A DNA stretch of 64,000 bases from Leptidea sinapis. Its lineage: Eukaryota; Arthropoda; Insecta; Lepidoptera; Pieridae. The position numbers were made by a program, and so were the translations under genes. The stretch lies in contig NC_066265.1 of the NCBI RefSeq assembly GCF_905404315.1, forward strand, positions 34,000,501-34,064,500, read 5' to 3'. Below are positions 61,867-64,000 of the stretch, in pieces. A model generated the notes under the pieces. It saw nothing but the letters and a program-made list of their open reading frames with translations, did not search any database and was not told where the DNA came from. How positions within the stretch are numbered: position 1 is the stretch's first letter; each line of letters starts with the position of its first letter.

Positions 61867-64000
61867 TTAGCGGACACTTGCCAAAAGCCAACCTCAGGTG
61901 GTGTTTAGTGGGCAGGCACGTAGGTTTCATGTGAGTCGTTAGTATGCAGTAGCATTCACCACCTCGCTGTGGTCCCGGAGGCCAACCCTGTCTCCATTTA
62001 ACAATATATTCTCGTAATCGTAACAATTTTCTTCCAGCTCGACCTTTAACAACACTTCCATTCACATTCGCGCTATAATTCATTTAATTTTAATCTACGT
62101 TCATGTATCTAACCTCTACCAAACCACCTTAACCTTTAATATACTATTGAAAATGTTATAAATAATGATTAATTCGAGTCCGTTAAATCTCTCAGACAAG
62201 TGTTTCGTCTCTAGACGAACCATCATTAGGAGCTGTCATTTATAACATTTTGAATAGCAATGGATTAACTAAAATAACGTCCAACTCTATTAATTCTTCT
62301 GAACTATTACAATCTCCCCAGTATATTCACCTGTAACAATCATATTTTGTTAATTAGATATCCTCGAGCAACAATCTGCGGAGAGTGTCTAGAATCACTT
62401 AGATTTAGTAATCCACAATATGTTGCCACAGTTCAAGGGCGCCTTGCAACGTTAATATGTAAACTGCTTGACGGTTCACTTTCATTATCACACACTCTAT
62501 AATACGTCACGACGATGTACTCTCGTTAATTTATACTTATTTAAGTACGTTATACATAAAAAGAAAATAAAACTAAAAAGTATAAAATGGTTTTACTAAT
62601 TTATGAATTAATGTAACGCTCACTTACCGCTTTCTTTGGCAACAATAAAGTGCGGTCAAAAGAAATATTAATACTGACAGTAATCATATACGTATAACAT
62701 CTACGTTATTATCTCGTTTTGTTTCTGTTCAATTTTGTTAAGTAACTAGACTGGCTCTTTCTTTAGAAACTTTTGGCTGTATGGTCTCTGACGGCTGCCT
62801 GGCCCGAACGGGAATTGAATTAAATGAAAACTTCATTATTTTATTTTTTTATATTCAAATTCGATTTTTTAATGTTAAAAACGTCGACCATTTCCGGCCA
62901 TATCACATATTTGATTGAATATTCGAATATTTATAAAGGATTGGAAATTCGGCGAATCCTTTTGTTTTTCAAAGGATTTATCCTGAGAAATGAAGATTCC
63001 CTTAAAAAAACACTTTTTAAAGGAGTCAAGAAAACAAAACTAACAAAAATAATAATAAAAATGTAACTTTTACGGAAAATCTAATGTAAATACTAACTAC
63101 ACAGTTACAATAAAATTACACGCGTAGATTCCGGCTAGCGTCGCGTCGTAATAAAGATTGCCGATATTTATTTATATCTTTATTTAACAAATATATAATT
63201 ACACACGACGGTGTGTACACAGCATGTTTAGCAGAAAGGAATAACTATTAAAGTAATATTACAAAAGAAAAAGACAAGAGAAAATATATATTTCAACAAA
63301 TAGACTTGAATAATTATGGTTAAGGTATATTCAGATTTTTTGAAATAATTTAAACTAATTAAGGAAATTATAAAAACTAGATTTCCATTTACAATCATAT
63401 GAACTGTGGATGTCAGGTACTTCACTATTATCGGGTGGTAGGGCATTTTATTGACAAATTCTATAGATAGGGTTATGGAAGGACACGTTATTATTGCAGA
63501 ACGGCCTACATAAACAGCCTTTTACCACTGTAAAAGGCTGTTTATGTCTTGAATACCGTTTGGAAACTCTTAGATGAATATCCAACAAGAGCGTAGTAGA
63601 AATTGTGCCATCGAGTATTTTGAATAAAGTCGTTAGGATAGCCTAATTGTGACGACTCTCAAGGCTCAGTAACTTGAAGTAAGAAAGCCAATCCTCATAT
63701 TATGTAGTCAGCTCGTATACGAGAAGACGTCTTTGAGTAGACTCAAGCATATCAGAATATATATTATGATAATATATTATTATTAGTATTATATACAGGA
63801 CATGCCTTAGAGTTCGATCAATCACTACAATTAAAGGGAGTGGGTTGATCAAAATGCTTACCTGCTGTTCGGGGGTCAAAAGTACAGAAATATTCGTTAC
63901 TCTGATTAAATTTTTTCCAATTGATGCAAAATGTATATGTGTACGGTGATAGCTTCAAGTACGCAATCTCAGAGTTAGCTGGTGTTAAAAATAGCCAATA
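61867..64000. other. Intergenic, no gene
   Basis: AT-rich. The short frames at 62824 and 63446 have no recognisable domain. A perfect hairpin lies at 63508-63547. Confidence 0.45.
63508..63547. repeat. Perfect 18-bp hairpin
   Basis: ACATAAACAGCCTTTTAC, then CACT, then the exact reverse complement. Confidence 0.93.

Overview
The window reads as nuclear DNA of an insect, most likely a moth or butterfly. It is AT-rich, has GT-AG introns and insect-type splice signals, carries two conserved single-copy eukaryotic genes, and is filled with non-LTR retrotransposons, SINE-like units and mariner/Tc1 elements of types I know from lepidopteran genomes. The order-level call is an inference from repeat style and protein similarity; the two host genes are secure.

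Two complete host genes lie head to head. Nuclear transport factor 2 (Ntf-2) is on the minus strand in four exons (7711 down to 4883; 129 aa). The splicing factor Prp31 (PRPF31) is on the plus strand in nine exons spread over 38.9 kb (8375 to 47275; 496 aa). Their start codons are 663 bp apart, so the gap between them is probably a shared bidirectional promoter. All exon joins keep phase, and both proteins align end to end with the known families.

Prp31 is large because its introns have filled with repeats. Intron 4 (10024-14573) appears to use a rare GC donor and holds a decayed 3.3-kb LINE. Intron 6 holds a degenerate Tc1 element and an old LINE tail. Intron 7 holds a TA-flanked MITE, a LINE split by another MITE, and a 660-bp inverted repeat. 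Intron 8 (20.6 kb) opens with the most striking object here: a 22-copy, 119-bp minisatellite whose unit is exactly the last 72 bp of exon 8 plus the first 47 bp of the intron, so 22 identical 5' splice sites stand in a row. Further on are a 5 x 100-bp array with GCCATCTT cores, two copies of a 345-bp SINE-like repeat, and a LINE into which a complete 2397-bp DD41D mariner-type transposon with 422-bp, almost identical terminal inverted repeats has inserted.

Downstream of Prp31 (47.3-64 kb) I see no host gene. This part is a graveyard of LINEs and mariner pieces. It includes one LINE with an uninterrupted 1044-codon endonuclease/reverse transcriptase frame (52411-55545), a mariner cut by a LINE with a mutated catalytic motif, tRNA-like SINE heads, a (CA)n tract and several perfect short hairpins.

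The two genes have no known joint pathway beyond the nucleus: Ntf-2 returns Ran-GDP to the nucleus, and Prp31 holds the U4/U6.U5 tri-snRNP together. All alignments were done by eye against remembered family features; no search was run.
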